A stretch of 64,000 nucleotides of DNA, taken from Nonomuraea candida (lineage in GTDB: Bacteria > Actinomycetota > Actinomycetes > Streptosporangiales > Streptosporangiaceae). The translations under genes were made by a program, and so were the position numbers. The DNA is taken from assembly GCF_000725485.1 (NCBI RefSeq), contig NZ_JOAG01000031.1, positions 1-64,000 on the forward strand, written 5' to 3'. Shown here in pieces: positions 50,371 through 60,115 of the stretch. The notes under the pieces are model-generated. The model was given only the letters and a program-made list of their open reading frames with translations, searched no databases and had not been told where the DNA came from. Within the stretch, counting starts at the first letter, position 1. The number at the start of each line of letters is the position of its first letter.

Positions 50371-53300
50371 GTGCTGGTACACGGGGTTTGGACGGCGGGC
50401 GGTCTCGCCTTCTGGGCGGAGACCACGACCACCGACCCCACCTCCGGCTCCGGCCCGGCGCCCGGTTCCGACGCACGGTCCGGTTCCGGTCGCGGTCCGG
50501 GCTCCGGTTCCGACGCAGGGTCCGGTCGCGGTCCGGGCTCCGATTCCGAGGCAGGGTCCGGTCGCGGTCCGGGCTCCGATTCCGAGGCAGGGTCCGGTCG
50601 CGGTCCGGGCTCCGGTGCCGTGCGGGGCCCCGGTTCGGGCGGGCGAGCGCGGGCGGCCGGCGCGCCGCGGCCCCATCCGTTCGCCGCGCCCGCCTCCGCC
50701 GTCGCCGGCGCGCTCGGGCTCGACCCGGCCGCGGGGCGGCTGCTGGAGCTGCTGCTGCCCGGGTCGGCCGGGGAGCCGCTCCCCTCACCGGAGACCGGCC
50801 GGCTGGCGGAGGTGGCCCGGCCGCGGCTGCGGCTGTGGGAGGTGCCCGCCGTCGTTCCACCGCCCGCCGACGCGCTGCGCGTGCTCGCCGGGCATCCCGG
50901 CACCGCGACGCTGCGCCACTGGGCCGCCGTCGCCGCCTTCGCCCATGACCTGGTACGCCGCGGCCGCGTCATCCCGCAGCTCGTCCCCGTCCCCACCTCC
51001 ACCCCCGAGCCGGAACCGGCGTCGGCACCGGAACCGGCCGGCGACTCCGTGGCCATGTGGGCGGTGCCGCCGGACGGCGCGCGGGCCGTGTGGCGGCCGG
51101 TCCTGACCGGGGCCGACGCCACGTACTTCCGCGACCTGGCCCTGGCCATGCCGCCCGCCTGCCGCACCTCCCGCACCGAACGCCCCTCGGCCGAGGTGCT
51201 GCGCGCCGCGCTGGAGGCGTTCACCGACGCCGGGGTCCGCCGCGCGGTCACCGCTCCCCTCCTGTCGAAACCGCCCAGAACCCTCCAGGAACGCTGGCTG
51301 GCCGCGCTCACCGGCGACGCCGCGTCCTGTCCCGACGCCCCCGAGCTGCGCCAGGAGCTGGAGAGGTGGCACGACGCGGTGGCGGCGTCCGAGGGCGGCG
51401 CGACGCGGGTGTGCTTCCGGCTGCTGGAGCCGCGCGACACCGACGACTGGCGGGTGGAGCTGGCGTTGCAGGCCGCCGACGACCCGAGCCTGTACGTCCC
51501 CGCCGCGCAGGTCTGGAGCGGCGCGACCGGGCTGCCCGGCAGGCCGGAGCGCGAGCTGCTGACCGGCCTGGGCCGGGCGGTCAGGCTCTACCCCGAGCTG
51601 GACCGGGCGCTGCGCGTGCCGGAGCCGGCCGAGCTGCCGCTGGACACGGCGGGCGCGTTCGGTTTCCTGCGGCAGGCCGCGCCGCTGTTGCAGGCGGCCG
51701 GGTTCGGGGTCCAGCTCCCGCGCTGGGCGGGCCGCACCCGGCTGGGCCTGAAGCTGACCACGCGCACCAAGAAGCAGTCGGCCGCCGCGGGGCAGGGGTT
51801 CGGCCTGCGGGAGCTGGTCGACTTCCGGGTGGACCTGGCGGTGGGCGACGAGACGATCAGCGAGGCGGAGCTGGCCGAGCTGGCCCGGCTCAAGGTGCCG
51901 CTGGTGCGGGTGCGCGGCCAGTGGGTGGAGCTGGACGACAGGCAGCTCAAGGCGGCGCTCAGGGCGGTGGAGGGCGTCCGCGCGGGCGAGGCCAGCGCCG
52001 CCGACCTCCTGCGCCAGGTCGTGCAGAGCGACGACGAGGAGCTGCCGCTGCTGGAGATCGACGCCGACGGCGTGCTGGGCGACCTGCTGTCCGGGCAGGC
52101 CGAGCGGCGGCTGGCCCCGCTGGCGACCCCGCCGGGCCTGGACGCCACGCTCCGGCCGTACCAGGAGCGGGGGCTGGCGTGGCTGAGCTTCCTGTCGGAG
52201 CTGAGGCTGGGCGGCGTGCTGGCCGACGACATGGGGCTGGGCAAGACGATCACCACGCTGGCGCTGCTCGTCCACGAGCGCGCCGCGACACAGACGGCGA
52301 CACAGACGGCGACACAGACGGCGACACAGACCGCAGCACCGGCGCCGGCGCCGGCGCCCACGTTGCTGGTGTGCCCCATGTCGCTGGTCGGGAACTGGCA
52401 GCGGGAGGCGGCCAGGTTCGCGCCGGGGCTGCGCGTCTACGTGCACCACGGCAGCGCCCGCGACGCCGCCGGGATCGAGGGGGCCGACCTGGTGATCACC
52501 ACGTACGGCACCGCCCAGCGCGACCTGGAGATCCTCAGGCAGCACGAATGGCGCAGGGTCGTCTGCGACGAGGCGCAGGCCATCAAGAACAGCGGCACGC
52601 TGCAGGCCAAGGCCGTACGCTCGATCCCGACCGGCACCAGGCTGGCGCTGACCGGCACCCCGGTCGAGAACCACCTGGCCGAGCTCTGGTCGATCATGGA
52701 GTTCGCGAACCCGGGCCTGCTGGGGCCGCGTTCGCGGTTCAGGACCCGCTTCCAGGAGCCGATCGAGGCCCGGCAGGACGAGCAGGCCACGCGGGCGCTG
52801 AAGCGGGCGACGGGCCCGTTCATCCTGCGCCGCCTCAAGACCGACAAGTCCATCATCTCCGACCTGCCGGAGAAGCTGGAGGTCAAGGAGTGGTGCCCGC
52901 TCACCACCGAGCAGGCCACGCTCTACCAGGCGGTCGTGGACGACATGCTGCACAAGATCGACGACAGCGAGGGCATCGAGCGGCGCGGCCTGGTGCTGTC
53001 GGCCATGGCCAAGCTCAAGCAGGTCTGCAACCACCCCGCCCACCTGCTGAAGGACGGCTCGCGGCTGGCGGGCAGGTCCGGCAAGCTGGCCCGGCTGGAG
53101 CAGCTCGCGGAGGAGATCCTGGCCGAGGGCGAGAAGGCCCTGCTGTTCACCCAGTACGCCGAGTTCGGCACCATGCTCCAGCCCTACCTCGCCCAGCGCC
53201 TCGACCGTCCGGTGCTGTGGCTGCACGGCGGCCTGCCGAAGAAGACCCGCGACCGCCTGGTGGACCGGTTCCAGCACGACCCCGAGCCGACCCTGTTCGT

Positions 53301-53613
53301 GCTCTCGCTCAAGGCCGCGGGCGTCGGGCTCAATCTGACGGCGGCCAGCCACGTCATCCACGTGGACCGCTGGTGGAACCCGGCCGTCGAGGACCAGGCC
53401 ACCGACCGCGCGTTCCGCATCGGGCAGCGCAAGAACGTCCAGGTGCGCAAGCTCATCTGCGCCGGCACGCTGGAAGAGCGCGTGGACGAGATGATCGAGC
53501 GCAAGAAGGCGCTGGCCGAGCGCGTGGTGGGCACCGGCGAGGACTGGCTGACCGACCTGTCCACCGAAGAGCTGCGCGAGGTGTTCGCGCTGACCGCCGA
53601 GAGGGTGGGCTGA
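50371..53613 (+). CDS. SNF2-family DEAD/DEAH-box helicase
   Basis: 1080 aa. The start follows the family pattern VLVHGVWTAGGLAFWAE. A GSGRGP-rich repetitive stretch (about 27-90) is followed by a long N-terminal region. The Swi2/Snf2 ATPase has ADDMGLGKT (Walker A near 620-627), DEAQ box (733-736) and LTGTPVENHLAELWS; the C-terminal lobe has GVGLNLTAASHVIH and DRAFRIGQ. It translocates on duplex DNA to remodel protein-DNA complexes, and the group is linked to RNA polymerase recycling. An ATQT repeat follows motif I. A SWIM-domain partner starts 4 bp downstream. Confidence 0.92.
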   Translation: MLVHGVWTAGGLAFWAETTTTDPTSGSGPAPGSDARSGSGRGPGSGSDAGSGRGPGSDSEAGSGRGPGSDSEAGSGRGPGSGAVRGPGSGGRARAAGAPRPHPFAAPASAVAGALGLDPAAGRLLELLLPGSAGEPLPSPETGRLAEVARPRLRLWEVPAVVPPPADALRVLAGHPGTATLRHWAAVAAFAHDLVRRGRVIPQLVPVPTSTPEPEPASAPEPAGDSVAMWAVPPDGARAVWRPVLTGADATYFRDLALAMPPACRTSRTERPSAEVLRAALEAFTDAGVRRAVTAPLLSKPPRTLQERWLAALTGDAASCPDAPELRQELERWHDAVAASEGGATRVCFRLLEPRDTDDWRVELALQAADDPSLYVPAAQVWSGATGLPGRPERELLTGLGRAVRLYPELDRALRVPEPAELPLDTAGAFGFLRQAAPLLQAAGFGVQLPRWAGRTRLGLKLTTRTKKQSAAAGQGFGLRELVDFRVDLAVGDETISEAELAELARLKVPLVRVRGQWVELDDRQLKAALRAVEGVRAGEASAADLLRQVVQSDDEELPLLEIDADGVLGDLLSGQAERRLAPLATPPGLDATLRPYQERGLAWLSFLSELRLGGVLADDMGLGKTITTLALLVHERAATQTATQTATQTATQTAAPAPAPAPTLLVCPMSLVGNWQREAARFAPGLRVYVHHGSARDAAGIEGADLVITTYGTAQRDLEILRQHEWRRVVCDEAQAIKNSGTLQAKAVRSIPTGTRLALTGTPVENHLAELWSIMEFANPGLLGPRSRFRTRFQEPIEARQDEQATRALKRATGPFILRRLKTDKSIISDLPEKLEVKEWCPLTTEQATLYQAVVDDMLHKIDDSEGIERRGLVLSAMAKLKQVCNHPAHLLKDGSRLAGRSGKLARLEQLAEEILAEGEKALLFTQYAEFGTMLQPYLAQRLDRPVLWLHGGLPKKTRDRLVDRFQHDPEPTLFVLSLKAAGVGLNLTAASHVIHVDRWWNPAVEDQATDRAFRIGQRKNVQVRKLICAGTLEERVDEMIERKKALAERVVGTGEDWLTDLSTEELREVFALTAERVG
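52287..52334 (+). repeat. 12-bp tandem repeat (ATQT) inside the helicase gene
   Basis: Unit gacacagacggc in four copies encodes a TATQ repeat plus a following Ala-Pro run, between ATPase motifs I and Ia where most homologues have a short loop. Confidence 0.85.
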
Positions 53614-53617
53614 GGCG

Positions 53618-54382
53618 ATGCCGAGCTGGTACGACGGCCCGATCAAGGCGCAGGGCGGCATCAAGGCCCGCACGCGGCGCGGCAGCATCGGCTCCACCTG
53701 GTGGTCGCGGCGCTTCATCGACCTCCTGGAGCGCGTCTGCGACAAGGGCCGGCTCTCGCGCGGCCGGGCCTACGCCCGCCAGGGCCAGGTGCTCTCCATC
53801 GACCTGGCCGCGGGCGAGGTCAGGGCCGCCGTGCAGGGGTCGCGGCCCGACCCGTACGAGGTCGTCATCAGGATCGAGGCGTACGACGAGGCCCGCTGGA
53901 CGGCCGTCGAGGAGTCGATCGCGGCGCAGGCCGTCTACCGGGCCAGGCTGCTGGCGGGCGAGATGCCGACGGAGATCGAGGAGCTGTTCGCCGCGATGGG
54001 GCTCGACCTGTTCCCGCGCGACCTGGACATGGACTGCTCGTGCCCCGACTGGGGCTTCCCCTGCAAGCACCTGTCGGCGGTGCTCTACCTGCTGGCCGAG
54101 TCGTTCGACGACGATCCGTTCCTGGTGCTGGCCTGGCGCGGGCGCACCCGGGAGCAGTTGCTGGGGTCGCTGGCCGACGAGCCCGCCGAGGACCCGCTGC
54201 GGGTGGCCGACGTGCCGTTCGCCGACCGGCTGGCCGACTTCTACGCCCCCGGCGCCACGGCGCACCGGCCGGAGCGCCGCCCCGCCGCGGTCGCTCCCGA
54301 CCTGCTCCTGCGGGTCTTCCCGCCGCCCTGCGACCTGGGGCGGGCGCTCACCCCGGCCTACAGAGGACTGGCGGACGCCTGA
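53618..54382 (+). CDS. SWIM zinc-finger protein, partner of the helicase
   Basis: 254 aa. SWIM motif CSCPDWGFPCKH with ligands Cys140, Cys142, Cys149, His151. The N-terminus (IKAQGGIKARTRRGSIGSTW) is typical of bacterial SWIM partners of SNF2 helicases. It probably binds DNA or the helicase. The start is 4 bp after the helicase stop, a coupled operon. Confidence 0.9.
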   Translation: MPSWYDGPIKAQGGIKARTRRGSIGSTWWSRRFIDLLERVCDKGRLSRGRAYARQGQVLSIDLAAGEVRAAVQGSRPDPYEVVIRIEAYDEARWTAVEESIAAQAVYRARLLAGEMPTEIEELFAAMGLDLFPRDLDMDCSCPDWGFPCKHLSAVLYLLAESFDDDPFLVLAWRGRTREQLLGSLADEPAEDPLRVADVPFADRLADFYAPGATAHRPERRPAAVAPDLLLRVFPPPCDLGRALTPAYRGLADA

Positions 54383-54478
54383 CGCACGCCCCTCCCGCAC
54401 TCCGCCTGCCCGTGACGATACGCGTTCGCTCGGTTACGTTGAGTAGGGAGTAGCCGTAACACAGGGAGAGGCGGGGCC

Positions 54479-54516
54479 ATGGGATTCTCCTGGACGTGAG
54501 CCGCTGACGTCAGCGG
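54479..54516 (+). other. Six-codon mini-ORF followed by a 16-bp palindrome
   Basis: ATG at 54479 with GGGAGAG 8 nt upstream encodes only MGFSWT and stops at 54499. A perfect palindrome CCGCTGACGTCAGCGG (54501-54516) follows and overlaps the stop codon of the convergent lipid kinase. It may be a gene remnant, a leader peptide or chance. Confidence 0.3.
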
Positions 54517-55454
54517 TCCTCGAAGGCCGCGGGCACCATGACGCGCACCCCGTTCGGGACCACGCGGAGCCTGATCGGGGTGCGCAGCCGTACTTCGCCG
54601 TCCACGTCGGCGGCCATCGGCGGGTCGGTCTCCAGCAGCATCTCCCGGCCCATCACGAACGGCCCGCCCGCCAGGCTGCGCCAGCGGCCGGTCGTCGCCC
54701 TGATCAGGGTCTCCCCGAGCAGGCGCAGCTTCTTGCCCGAGCCGAGCTGGTAGGCCACGAGCATGCCGTTGTCGATGCTGATGTCCCTGGCCACCTGCCA
54801 GCCGCCGTGGAAGCGGCCGTTGGCGATGTTGAGCTGGTGGGTGAGCAGCTCGTGCCGCTCTCCCCCCACCGTGATGTACGCGCGGAACGCCCGATGGTTC
54901 GGCAGGATCGTCAGCGCGGTGAGCGGGTAGGCCGGGCGGCCCACGACCCGCTTGAGCCACGGCTTGACCTTGCCCGCCACCTCGACGGACACCCCGAAGC
55001 TGGCCAGGTTGGCGAACGGCCGGTCGTCGGCCATGCCGAGGTCGATGTCGGCCACCTTGCCGGTGGCGAACACCCTGATCGCCCCCGCCAGGTCGAGCGG
55101 CAGGCCCAGACTGCGCGCGAAGTTGTTGGTGGTGCCGAGCGGCAGCACGCCGAGCGCGACGTCGCGGTGGGCCACGTGGCGCACGGCCGAGGACAGCGTG
55201 CCGTCGCCGCCGCCGACGATGAGCAGGTCGGGGTCGGTGGCCAGAGCCGTGTCGAGCAGGTCGCGCAGCCTCTTGGGGTTGTAGACCGACAGCTCCGCGA
55301 GCGGCTCGAACCCGAGGTTGTGGATCTGCTCGATCACCTCGAAGTAATGGCGGCGGCCGCGACGCGAGCGAGTGTTCACCACCACCGCCACCCGGCGATC
55401 CCTCCGGATCGCCTCGGTGTGCTCGTCCTTGGTGCGCAGTTCGCTCATGGTCAT
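54510..55454 (-). CDS. Diacylglycerol-kinase-family lipid kinase
   Basis: 314 aa. The catalytic glycine motif is VGGGDGTLSSA (GGGDGT 81-86) and the family PLGTTNNFAR element follows. It phosphorylates diacylglycerol or a related lipid with ATP (DgkB/YegS type). The C-terminal beta domain (VDGEVRLRTPIRLRVVPNGV) is complete. ATG at 55454 or 55448; neither has a good ribosome binding site. Confidence 0.9.
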   Translation of the reverse strand: MTMSELRTKDEHTEAIRRDRRVAVVVNTRSRRGRRHYFEVIEQIHNLGFEPLAELSVYNPKRLRDLLDTALATDPDLLIVGGGDGTLSSAVRHVAHRDVALGVLPLGTTNNFARSLGLPLDLAGAIRVFATGKVADIDLGMADDRPFANLASFGVSVEVAGKVKPWLKRVVGRPAYPLTALTILPNHRAFRAYITVGGERHELLTHQLNIANGRFHGGWQVARDISIDNGMLVAYQLGSGKKLRLLGETLIRATTGRWRSLAGGPFVMGREMLLETDPPMAADVDGEVRLRTPIRLRVVPNGVRVMVPAAFEDR

Positions 55455-55568
55455 CAATCGTAGGCGTAAAAGACACGGCCTGAGATCGATCGCCGGACGC
55501 GACCGATCTCAGGAGTTCCAAGCGTTGGGCAGGGGACGCCGGGAGGTCATCGCGGCGTCCCCCGGGGT

Positions 55569-58319
55569 TCACTTCTTGGGCGGGACCACGTGCACGATGG
55601 CACCGAGGTTGCCCGGGAGCGGGCTGACCAGCTTGAACTGCACGCCCAGCGCCTTGCCCTCGTCGCCGGGGTTGCCGGTGCCGAGCACCGAGCCGGCGGC
55701 CACCTGGCCGTACAGCTCCGTGGCCGGGGTGCCGTCCTGGTTCACCACGCGGGTGGTGTAGGTCTGGTCGTCCTTGGCCGGCACGACCACCGAGGCGTCG
55801 GAGTCGCGGAAGTAGAGCCCGCCGTCGATCACCTCAAGACCCGGGTACCACGTCTTCGCGTCGGTGAAGGCCGACACGCCCTTCTGGGCCGGGAAGTCCG
55901 TGCAGTACTCGCTGAACGGCTCGTCCGGCGCCTCCAGGCACTCCTTGAACGGGTAGGTCCTGCCGAACCCGAACGCGGCGTTGGAGGTCTGCACGCGCCC
56001 TTGCAGGTTCTTCTGCAGGGTCGTGTCCTTCTCGGCCGCGACGCCGGTCCTGCGCAGCGGCTCGAAGTGGGAGTCCACGACCAGCAGGCTGCCCTTCGGG
56101 CCGAGGCTCGGCGCCTGCCGCAGGGTGTCGCCGATGTTGTTGTTGATGAAGGTCGAGTCGCGGTACCAGACGAGCAGGCCCGGGGCGTTGTACTTCAGCT
56201 TCTGCACCTTCCACGCGCCATCGCGCATGTAGTCGGTGTCGTAGGTGTAGGCCAGGCCCTTGTCGAAGCCGTCGAAGTTGCGCCACTCGGCCAGGTAGAA
56301 GCGGGAGATCTCGCGCTCGCCGTTGTTGCGGGTCCAGCCCTGGCCGCTGGTGTTGGTGAAGGTGCCGTGGACGGGCCGCCAGCCGGTGTCGCTCTCGACG
56401 TCGTCGCTCCACACGGCCGTGCCGCCGTTGGTGAGCTCGAAGTCGTCGACGTGCCAGCCGCGCATCTGGTAGGCGGCGTCGGTGTTGTACACCAGCCGCA
56501 GCTTGATCGTCTGCCCGGCGAACGGCGTCAGGTCGACGTAGTCGTGCCGCCAGGCGCCGCCGGTGTCACCGGTGAGACCGTACTTCTTGTTGCCGAAGGT
56601 CTTGAGGTTCTTGTACGGGTCCGGGTAGTCGTCCGGCGTGGTGACCTCGTTGCCGGCCTCGTCGTAGACCTTCTGCTGGGCCCACGTCTCGCCGCCGTCG
56701 GTCGAGACCTCGACGAAGCCGAAGTCCCAGTCCTGCTCGATCTCGTAGTTGTTCCACATCCACAGCTTGAGGTCGGTCCCGGCGGGGACGGGCAGGTCAC
56801 GGGTCAGGCTGAGGTTGGCCCAGTCCTGGTCGAGACCGCTCCACCAGGCGTTCGAGCCGCTGTGCACGTCGATCATCTTCAGCGGCGAGGACTTCAGGTT
56901 GACCCGGATGCCGTCGGCGGTGAGCTTGGGCGTGCGCGAGGTCTGCCCGACGGTGACGAGCTTGGCCCGGTCACCGGGGTCGAACGTCGTCGGGTTGGCC
57001 CAGCCGAGCACCCACTTGTCCCACAGGCCCATGTGGGTGGGCATGGACTGGAAGATGGGGCCCGAGTGGGAGCCGCTGGACATCAGGTCCCAGAAGTCCA
57101 CGGCGGAGCTGTAGGCGCCCGAGGTGTCGTACAGGTCGGGCAGGCCCAGGTCGTGGCCGTACTCGTGGGCGAAGACGCCGACGCCGGAGTCCTCCGGCTG
57201 CACGATGTAGTTGGAGATCTTCTTGTCGGTGCCGGGGATGCGGTAGCCGCCCGCGACGGCGCTGGAGTGCGCCCAGATCGCGTACGTGCCCTGCGCCCCG
57301 CCGTCGGAGGACTTGTCCTTGCCGGCGTGCACCAGCACGAGGTGGTCGATGACGCCGTCGGGCTCGGCGAAGTTGCCGTCGCCGTCGGCGTCGGAGATGT
57401 CCTCGACGTCGTAGTCGGCCCACGGGAAGTCAGGCTGGGCCTGGGCGAGGGCGTTGACTGTGTCGATGGGCAGCTGCTGGGCGCCGAGCGGGTTGTCGGG
57501 GTGGCCCGACATGTCCTGGGGGGCGTTGCCGCAGGCCGCGGCGCCGTACCAGGCCTCGGAGTGCGGCACCTTGATCCAGCCGACCGCGGAGCCGGTGACG
57601 GAGTAGGCGCCCTTCGACATCTCCTCGTACATCTTCTTCATCGTGAAGCCGGAGATGTCGATGCCGGGCTTGCCGTCGCGGGGGTCCTTCAGGTCCGGGC
57701 GCACGCGCTCGGTGATGCCCTTGTCGGTGTAGAGCATCTTGTTGAAGTGCTCGGTGCTGAAGTCCTTGACCCAGAAGGAGTTGTTGTCCTTGTGCGGCAG
57801 GGTGGCCGGGTCGGGGATCTGGTTGTGCAGCGGGCCGTTCATGAGCGTGCCGGGCGGCTCGACGACGCAGTCGTCCGGGCCGCTGTCGGTGGTGCGCAGC
57901 CGGTTGTAGCCGGAGAAGTCGTCGTTGGCCTGCTCGTTGAACTCGACCAGGACGGTCAGGAGCTTGGCCGTCTTGGTCTGCTTCGTGTTCTTGAAGATCC
58001 ACTCGGCGGGGTTGCGGCCGGTCCTGATGGCCTGGTCCTCGCGGGCGGCGAGGATGCGGCCGGTCACCGGGTTGCCGCTGTTGAACTTGCGGTCGTACTT
58101 CTGGGCGGGGGTCAGGGAGCGGGCCTTGGCGCCGGCCTCGGCCGGCGTGGGCTCCTTCACCTCCGGCTCGACCTGGGGAGGGGCGTAGTTGATGTAGAAG
58201 TCCGCGGCCGTGGGCTCGTAGGTCGCGACCGAGGACGCGGAGGCCGGGGGCACGGACAGTGCGGCGCCGAGGAGGGCGACCGCCGGGAACGTCGCTAACA
58301 AGCGCTTTGTGCTGGGCAC
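55569..58319 (-). CDS. Secreted immune-inhibitor-A-type metalloprotease (peptidase M6)
   Basis: 916 aa. Sec signal peptide (KRLLATFPAVALLGAALSVP then ASA). The catalytic zinc motif is HEYGHDLGLPDLYD (His385, Glu386, His389). InhA-like beta domains with VDLTPFAGQTIKLRLVYNTD and WHVDDFEL follow. It degrades extracellular proteins. A GTG start with GAGAGG upstream. The propeptide region (30-110) is Glu/Pro-rich. Confidence 0.92.
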   Translation of the reverse strand: MPSTKRLLATFPAVALLGAALSVPPASASSVATYEPTAADFYINYAPPQVEPEVKEPTPAEAGAKARSLTPAQKYDRKFNSGNPVTGRILAAREDQAIRTGRNPAEWIFKNTKQTKTAKLLTVLVEFNEQANDDFSGYNRLRTTDSGPDDCVVEPPGTLMNGPLHNQIPDPATLPHKDNNSFWVKDFSTEHFNKMLYTDKGITERVRPDLKDPRDGKPGIDISGFTMKKMYEEMSKGAYSVTGSAVGWIKVPHSEAWYGAAACGNAPQDMSGHPDNPLGAQQLPIDTVNALAQAQPDFPWADYDVEDISDADGDGNFAEPDGVIDHLVLVHAGKDKSSDGGAQGTYAIWAHSSAVAGGYRIPGTDKKISNYIVQPEDSGVGVFAHEYGHDLGLPDLYDTSGAYSSAVDFWDLMSSGSHSGPIFQSMPTHMGLWDKWVLGWANPTTFDPGDRAKLVTVGQTSRTPKLTADGIRVNLKSSPLKMIDVHSGSNAWWSGLDQDWANLSLTRDLPVPAGTDLKLWMWNNYEIEQDWDFGFVEVSTDGGETWAQQKVYDEAGNEVTTPDDYPDPYKNLKTFGNKKYGLTGDTGGAWRHDYVDLTPFAGQTIKLRLVYNTDAAYQMRGWHVDDFELTNGGTAVWSDDVESDTGWRPVHGTFTNTSGQGWTRNNGEREISRFYLAEWRNFDGFDKGLAYTYDTDYMRDGAWKVQKLKYNAPGLLVWYRDSTFINNNIGDTLRQAPSLGPKGSLLVVDSHFEPLRRTGVAAEKDTTLQKNLQGRVQTSNAAFGFGRTYPFKECLEAPDEPFSEYCTDFPAQKGVSAFTDAKTWYPGLEVIDGGLYFRDSDASVVVPAKDDQTYTTRVVNQDGTPATELYGQVAAGSVLGTGNPGDEGKALGVQFKLVSPLPGNLGAIVHVVPPKK

Positions 58320-58443
58320 CAGGAACCCTCTCTGCCCGGGATCGCCGGGCGCATGGCCATGGGGTGTGCAATGCCGGACGCTAGAGGGTACGCAACCGCT
58401 CGTAAAGTACGTTGTTGAAACGTGATCAAACTACGACATTTAC

Positions 58444-58512
58444 CCCAGCAACCTCACAGCGACTGTCCCAGCAACCTCGCCGCGGCTACCCCAGCAACCT
58501 CACCGCGACGAC
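58444..58512. repeat. Three 23-bp tandem repeats at the frdD 3' end
   Basis: Copies at 58444-58466, 58467-58489 and 58490-58512 share cccagcaacctc. The last copy encodes the frdD C-terminus; the other two lie beyond or across the stop, so the array arose by duplication of the gene end. Confidence 0.7.
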
Positions 58513-58833
58513 CCCGCCCGCGATGGCCGCCCCGTAACAGAGCAGCGCCACCGGAAGGTCGAATCTGGCGATGCCGAGCAGCTCCTCGCTGGTGTGGCGG
58601 ATGCGGTGCGCGGCGTGGAAGAGGCACAGCACGACGACCACGACGAGGGCCACCCTGACCAGCGCGTGGTCCAGCAGGCCGCGCAGGTGGTCGGCGGCCG
58701 GCCAGTCCACGATCCCCAGCGGCATGAGCACCCCGAACAGCAGCACCAGCACGGGCAGCACGAGCGCCGCCACCACTCCCCCGCCGCTGAACAGCAGCCA
58801 CAGGTACGGCTCCGGCGACCGTCTCGCTCTCAC
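58486..58833 (-). CDS. frdD: Fumarate reductase/succinate dehydrogenase membrane subunit D
   Basis: 115 aa with three membrane helices (about 13-37, 57-77, 91-112) and FHAAHRIRHTSEELLG, as in FrdD. It anchors the catalytic subunits and helps form the quinone site. The GTG start overlaps the frdC stop by 4 bp. The 3' end lies in a tandem repeat. Confidence 0.85.
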   Translation of the reverse strand: MRARRSPEPYLWLLFSGGGVVAALVLPVLVLLFGVLMPLGIVDWPAADHLRGLLDHALVRVALVVVVVLCLFHAAHRIRHTSEELLGIARFDLPVALLCYGAAIAGGVVAVRLLG

Positions 58834-59357
58834 TGGAATCCCCTCAGCACGAAGAAGGCGATGACCGCCGAGACCACCAGCCACAACGAGTGGTTGCCGC
58901 CCTGGATCATCCAGGCCGGCAGCCGGTAGCCGTCCAGGCGGACGACGGTGGCCTTGGGGGCGAGGTTCAGGAACGTGACCGCGTGGAAGACGGTCGCGGC
59001 CAGGGCGACCACGTTGATCGCGATCATCCAGGGCCGGGCGGCCAGCGCGGCGAAACCGGCCAGGCTCCCGTCCAGCACCGCGGCGACGAGCATCAGCAGG
59101 AAGACGATCGACCAGGCCACGAAGACGCTGGTCAGCTCGCGCAGCACGAACAGCGTGTAGGCGCGGGTGCGGGCGAACCACAGGCGGTCGCGCCGCGGCC
59201 GGTAGCCGGCCGACGTCGTGCGCACGGCGGCACTCGGCGTGACCTCGCCGCCACCCCCGCCGCCGTTCCGGCCGGCGCCTGCGCCACGGCCCCGTTCGGC
59301 GGGCCCGCCGCCCACCCTGCCGCCCACCCTGCCGCTCGGCACGTCCCGGGCCCTCAC
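58830..59357 (-). CDS. frdC: Fumarate reductase/succinate dehydrogenase membrane subunit C
   Basis: 175 aa from the GTG at 59357, which overlaps the frdB stop (GTGA). The first ~44 residues are a Gly/Arg-rich low-complexity leader. A GTG at 59225 would give 131 aa, the usual FrdC length. Three membrane helices; [13 protein letters not shown] carries a conserved His and [15 protein letters not shown] the quinone-side region. Which start is used is uncertain. Confidence 0.83.
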   Translation of the reverse strand: MRARDVPSGRVGGRVGGGPAERGRGAGAGRNGGGGGGEVTPSAAVRTTSAGYRPRRDRLWFARTRAYTLFVLRELTSVFVAWSIVFLLMLVAAVLDGSLAGFAALAARPWMIAINVVALAATVFHAVTFLNLAPKATVVRLDGYRLPAWMIQGGNHSLWLVVSAVIAFFVLRGFQ

Positions 59358-60115
59358 CGCTTGCTCCACGGCAGCACCGAGCGGAGCGCGGCCGTCACCT
59401 TGTACCGCTGGATGGCCTCGGCCGGGTCCACGTGCTTCGGGCAGACCCGGGTGCACTCGCCGACGAACGTGCACCCCCACACCGCCTCGTCCGCGCCGAG
59501 CACGTCGAACCGGTCGCCCATGTCCCGCGAGTCCAGGTTGTACCGCTGGGCCAGCGCGATCGCGGCCGGGCCGAGGAAGTCGGGGTCGAGCACGTAGACC
59601 GGGCAGGCCGAGTAGCACAGCAGGCAGTTGATGCACATGCTGTACTGCTTGTACGCCTCAAGCTGCGCGGGCGTCTGGGCGTGCTCGGCGGTCAGCGGCA
59701 GCTCCTCCCCCTCCCGGATCAGCCACGGCCGCACCGACGACAGCTTCGCCAGGAAGTCGTCGATGTCCACGACCAGGTCCCTGATGACGGGGAACCCCTT
59801 CAGCGGCTCGATCCTGACCGGGCCGTCGCCGTACTCGCTGAGGAAGGTGCCGCAGGTCAGCCGGGCCTCGCCGTTGACGGTCATGCCGCACGAGCCGCAC
59901 ACGCCCATCCGGCACGACCAGCGGTAGGACAGGCTGCCGTCGAGCTGGTCCTTGATGTGGTTGAGCCCGTCGAGCACCGCCCAGTCGGCCATGAGCGGCA
60001 CGTCGTAGCCCTGGAAGACGGGCTCGGCGTCCTGGCCGGGGCGGTACCTGGCCACCTCCATCCGGATCGTCCGGGTGCCCGCCGCCCGCCGTACCTGTTC
60101 CGTCGTGTCAGTCAC
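59354..60115 (-). CDS. frdB: Fumarate reductase/succinate dehydrogenase iron-sulfur subunit
   Basis: 253 aa. [2Fe-2S] ligands in [25 protein letters not shown] spacing; [4Fe-4S] motif [12 protein letters not shown] and [3Fe-4S] motif [11 protein letters not shown]. It transfers electrons between FrdA and the membrane quinone. The GTG start overlaps the frdA stop by 8 bp. Confidence 0.95.
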   Translation of the reverse strand: MTDTTEQVRRAAGTRTIRMEVARYRPGQDAEPVFQGYDVPLMADWAVLDGLNHIKDQLDGSLSYRWSCRMGVCGSCGMTVNGEARLTCGTFLSEYGDGPVRIEPLKGFPVIRDLVVDIDDFLAKLSSVRPWLIREGEELPLTAEHAQTPAQLEAYKQYSMCINCLLCYSACPVYVLDPDFLGPAAIALAQRYNLDSRDMGDRFDVLGADEAVWGCTFVGECTRVCPKHVDPAEAIQRYKVTAALRSVLPWSKR

